From contig JAABSV010000042.1 in the NCBI GenBank assembly GCA_011390165.1, positions 1 through 33,984 of the forward strand: 33,984 bases of DNA, in the 5' to 3' direction. The DNA is from Desulfobulbaceae bacterium (GTDB taxonomy: Bacteria; Desulfobacterota; Desulfobulbia; Desulfobulbales; Desulfocapsaceae). The notes beneath the pieces are model-generated. The model was not told where the DNA came from. It was given only the letters and a program-made list of their open reading frames with translations, and ran no database searches. Shown here in pieces: positions 32,954 to 33,984 of the stretch. Position numbers and translations under genes: made by a program. The stretch's first letter is position 1; every line of letters begins with the position of its first letter.

Positions 32954-33547
32954 TTATTCGACACCCACCTGAAAACGGGCAAACCGTTTGACCGAGATAT
33001 TTTCGCCTATCCGCCCAACCAGCTCGGTCAACAGGTCCTTGATGGTGAGATCCGGGTTCTTGACGAACTTCTGCTCGAGAAGAACCACCTCCGCCAGAAA
33101 CTTCTCGATCTTGCCGGCAACCATCTTTTCGGCGATCGCTTCCGGCTTGCCGGAGTCGATGGCCTGCTGGATGTAGATTGCCTTTTCGCGGGCAATCACC
33201 TCCGGCGAAACCTCTTCCCGGCTCACTGCCAGGGGGCTGGTGGCGGCGATATGCATGGCGATATCCCGGGCGATCTCCCGGAAATCATCATTCTTGGCGA
33301 CAAAATCGGTCTCGCAACCCAATTCAACCATCACCCCGAGCTTGCCACCGGCATGGATATAGGTCTCGATCACCCCTTCGCTGGTGGCCCGACCGGCCCG
33401 TTTCGCCGCCACTGCCAACCCTTTTTGGCGCAGCAGGTCGATGGCCTTTTCCATGTCACCATCGGTCTTTTCCAGTGCTTTCTTGCAATCCATCATACCT
33501 GCCTGGGTCTTGTCGCGCAGCTCTTTTACCATCTTGCTGGTTATCAT
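32954..33547 (-). CDS. tsf: Elongation factor Ts (short form)
   Basis: A 197-residue guanine-nucleotide exchange factor for EF-Tu. The N-terminal UBA-like domain starts V-K-E-L-R-D-K-T-Q-A-G-M-M-D-C-K-K-A-L, and the EF-Tu contact motif is T-D-F-V-A-K-N. It has a single core domain after that, unlike the ~280-residue E. coli form; this short form is common in many other lineages, including deltaproteobacteria. A good ribosome site (AAGGAG, with a second purine run) precedes the ATG at 33547. It is 171 bases downstream of rpsB, with an intrinsic terminator in the gap. Confidence 0.97.
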   Translation of the reverse strand: MITSKMVKELRDKTQAGMMDCKKALEKTDGDMEKAIDLLRQKGLAVAAKRAGRATSEGVIETYIHAGGKLGVMVELGCETDFVAKNDDFREIARDIAMHIAATSPLAVSREEVSPEVIAREKAIYIQQAIDSGKPEAIAEKMVAGKIEKFLAEVVLLEQKFVKNPDLTIKDLLTELVGRIGENISVKRFARFQVGVE

Positions 33548-33629
33548 CTTCCTTCTCCTTATCGATTCCTGCGGTGATCGGTCAGCAGCCCGAGCCCTTC
33601 GTCCGCCGCCTGGATCAGTCTGTTACCAT

Positions 33630-33665
33630 AGAAAAAAGGGGCGGTCCGTTGACAGCCCCCTTTTC
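33630..33665 (-). terminator. Intrinsic terminator between rpsB and tsf
   Basis: On the minus strand AAAAGGGGGC pairs with GCCCCTTTTTT (33632-33664) around a loop of about 11 bases, and the descending arm ends in a run of six Ts. It lies about 55 bases past the rpsB stop and 85 bases before the tsf start. It probably ends most rpsB transcripts, leaving tsf to read-through or to a promoter in the remaining gap. Confidence 0.8.
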
Positions 33666-33718
33666 TGCTCTTGTGCATGTGTTCCGGAGCCTCTTCGCAC
33701 TGCAAGCCCGGTCTGGGG

Positions 33719-33984
33719 CTACTCTTCCGTGGCCACTGCCTCTTCGCCCGGGGTGGCTGGGATTTCTTCAGCCATCGCGGCACTGATCGCCTCGTCGCTC
33801 GCCTCTTCTCCGTCGCGCATGGCCTGTCCGGCGAGAACTGACTCGGCAATGTGGTAGCTGAGGAGGCGGATGGAGCGAATCGCATCATCGTTGCCGGGAA
33901 TGAGGTAGTCGACCGAGTCGGGGTCGCAGTTGGTGTCGGTAATCGCCACCACCGGGATGCCGAGTTTGCTCGCCTCGCACACCG
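33719..33984 (-). CDS. rpsB: 30S ribosomal protein S2, C-terminal part (runs off the window)
   Basis: The last ~88 codons are present. [20 protein letters not shown], then [15 protein letters not shown], is the well conserved C-terminal core of S2. It is followed by a Glu/Ala-rich tail of about 35 residues (D-G-E-E-A-S-D-E-A, ending A-V-A-T-E-E), which is variable between species. The start lies beyond the window. S2 assembles late into the small subunit. It heads the housekeeping run with tsf, the order found in most bacteria. Confidence 0.96.
   Translation of the reverse strand, partial: VCEASKLGIPVVAITDTNCDPDSVDYLIPGNDDAIRSIRLLSYHIAESVLAGQAMRDGEEASDEAISAAMAEEIPATPGEEAVATEE

Overview
The window is GC-rich, densely coded bacterial chromosome. 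The protein set (short ~200-residue EF-Ts, large hybrid sensor kinases, two GlgC paralogues, and the order rpsB-tsf-pyrH-frr-uppS-cdsA-dxr-rseP-tsaB-ispG-proS-rel) suggests a deltaproteobacterium of the Desulfobacterota, perhaps Desulfobulbales. That placement is inferred from gene content and style only; nothing in the window proves it.

Layout. (1) 1-2197, minus strand: a surface-polysaccharide block with a secreted FecR-like protein, a Wza-type export lipoprotein and the first ~97 codons of an O-antigen-ligase-like membrane protein. (2) 2536-8973, plus strand: a membrane hybrid histidine kinase, a secreted DUF4139-type protein, and a UPF0149/pRiA4b-ORF3 fusion. (3) 9050-11985, minus strand: a YkgJ-type cysteine-cluster protein and a soluble hybrid kinase with an NTF2/SnoaL-like N-terminus. 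(4) 11986-14446: a patch that looks like decayed accessory DNA on the 3' side of a tRNA-Arg(CCU) gene. It holds a GNAT acetyltransferase, an IS630-type transposase stump, and the wreck of a DarT-DarG toxin-antitoxin pair. (5) 14447-18591, minus strand: tRNA-Arg, a 12-bp degenerate tandem repeat, two overlapping ADP-glucose pyrophosphorylase-family genes and a DHH phosphoesterase. (6) 19009-20502, plus strand: a fluoride channel (crcB) and an LptF/LptG-family permease. (7) 20562-33984, minus strand: a long, tightly packed housekeeping run from rpsB to an FKBP isomerase.

How the genes work together. The run in region 7 couples translation (S2, EF-Ts, ribosome recycling factor, ProRS, TsaB for tRNA t6A) with UMP kinase. 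It also carries isoprenoid supply (Dxr, IspG) feeding undecaprenyl-diphosphate synthase (UppS), phospholipid precursor synthesis (CdsA), the site-2 protease RseP and a (p)ppGpp synthetase. Many junctions are 1-4 nt overlaps (frr/uppS, cdsA/dxr, rseP/tsaB, tsaB/ispG), so translational coupling is likely. A clear intrinsic terminator separates rpsB from tsf.

Most notable points: the darTG and IS630 relics at 13515-14240; a Rel protein whose hydrolase catalytic residues are substituted; the paired GlgC paralogues, the first with an altered nucleotide-binding loop; a perfect 11-bp inverted repeat between the fecR-like and wza-like genes; and an AGTACA-N6-TGTACT palindrome upstream of the polysaccharide block. 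I found no CRISPR array, complete insertion sequence, rRNA or replication origin, and no convincing new multi-gene system.
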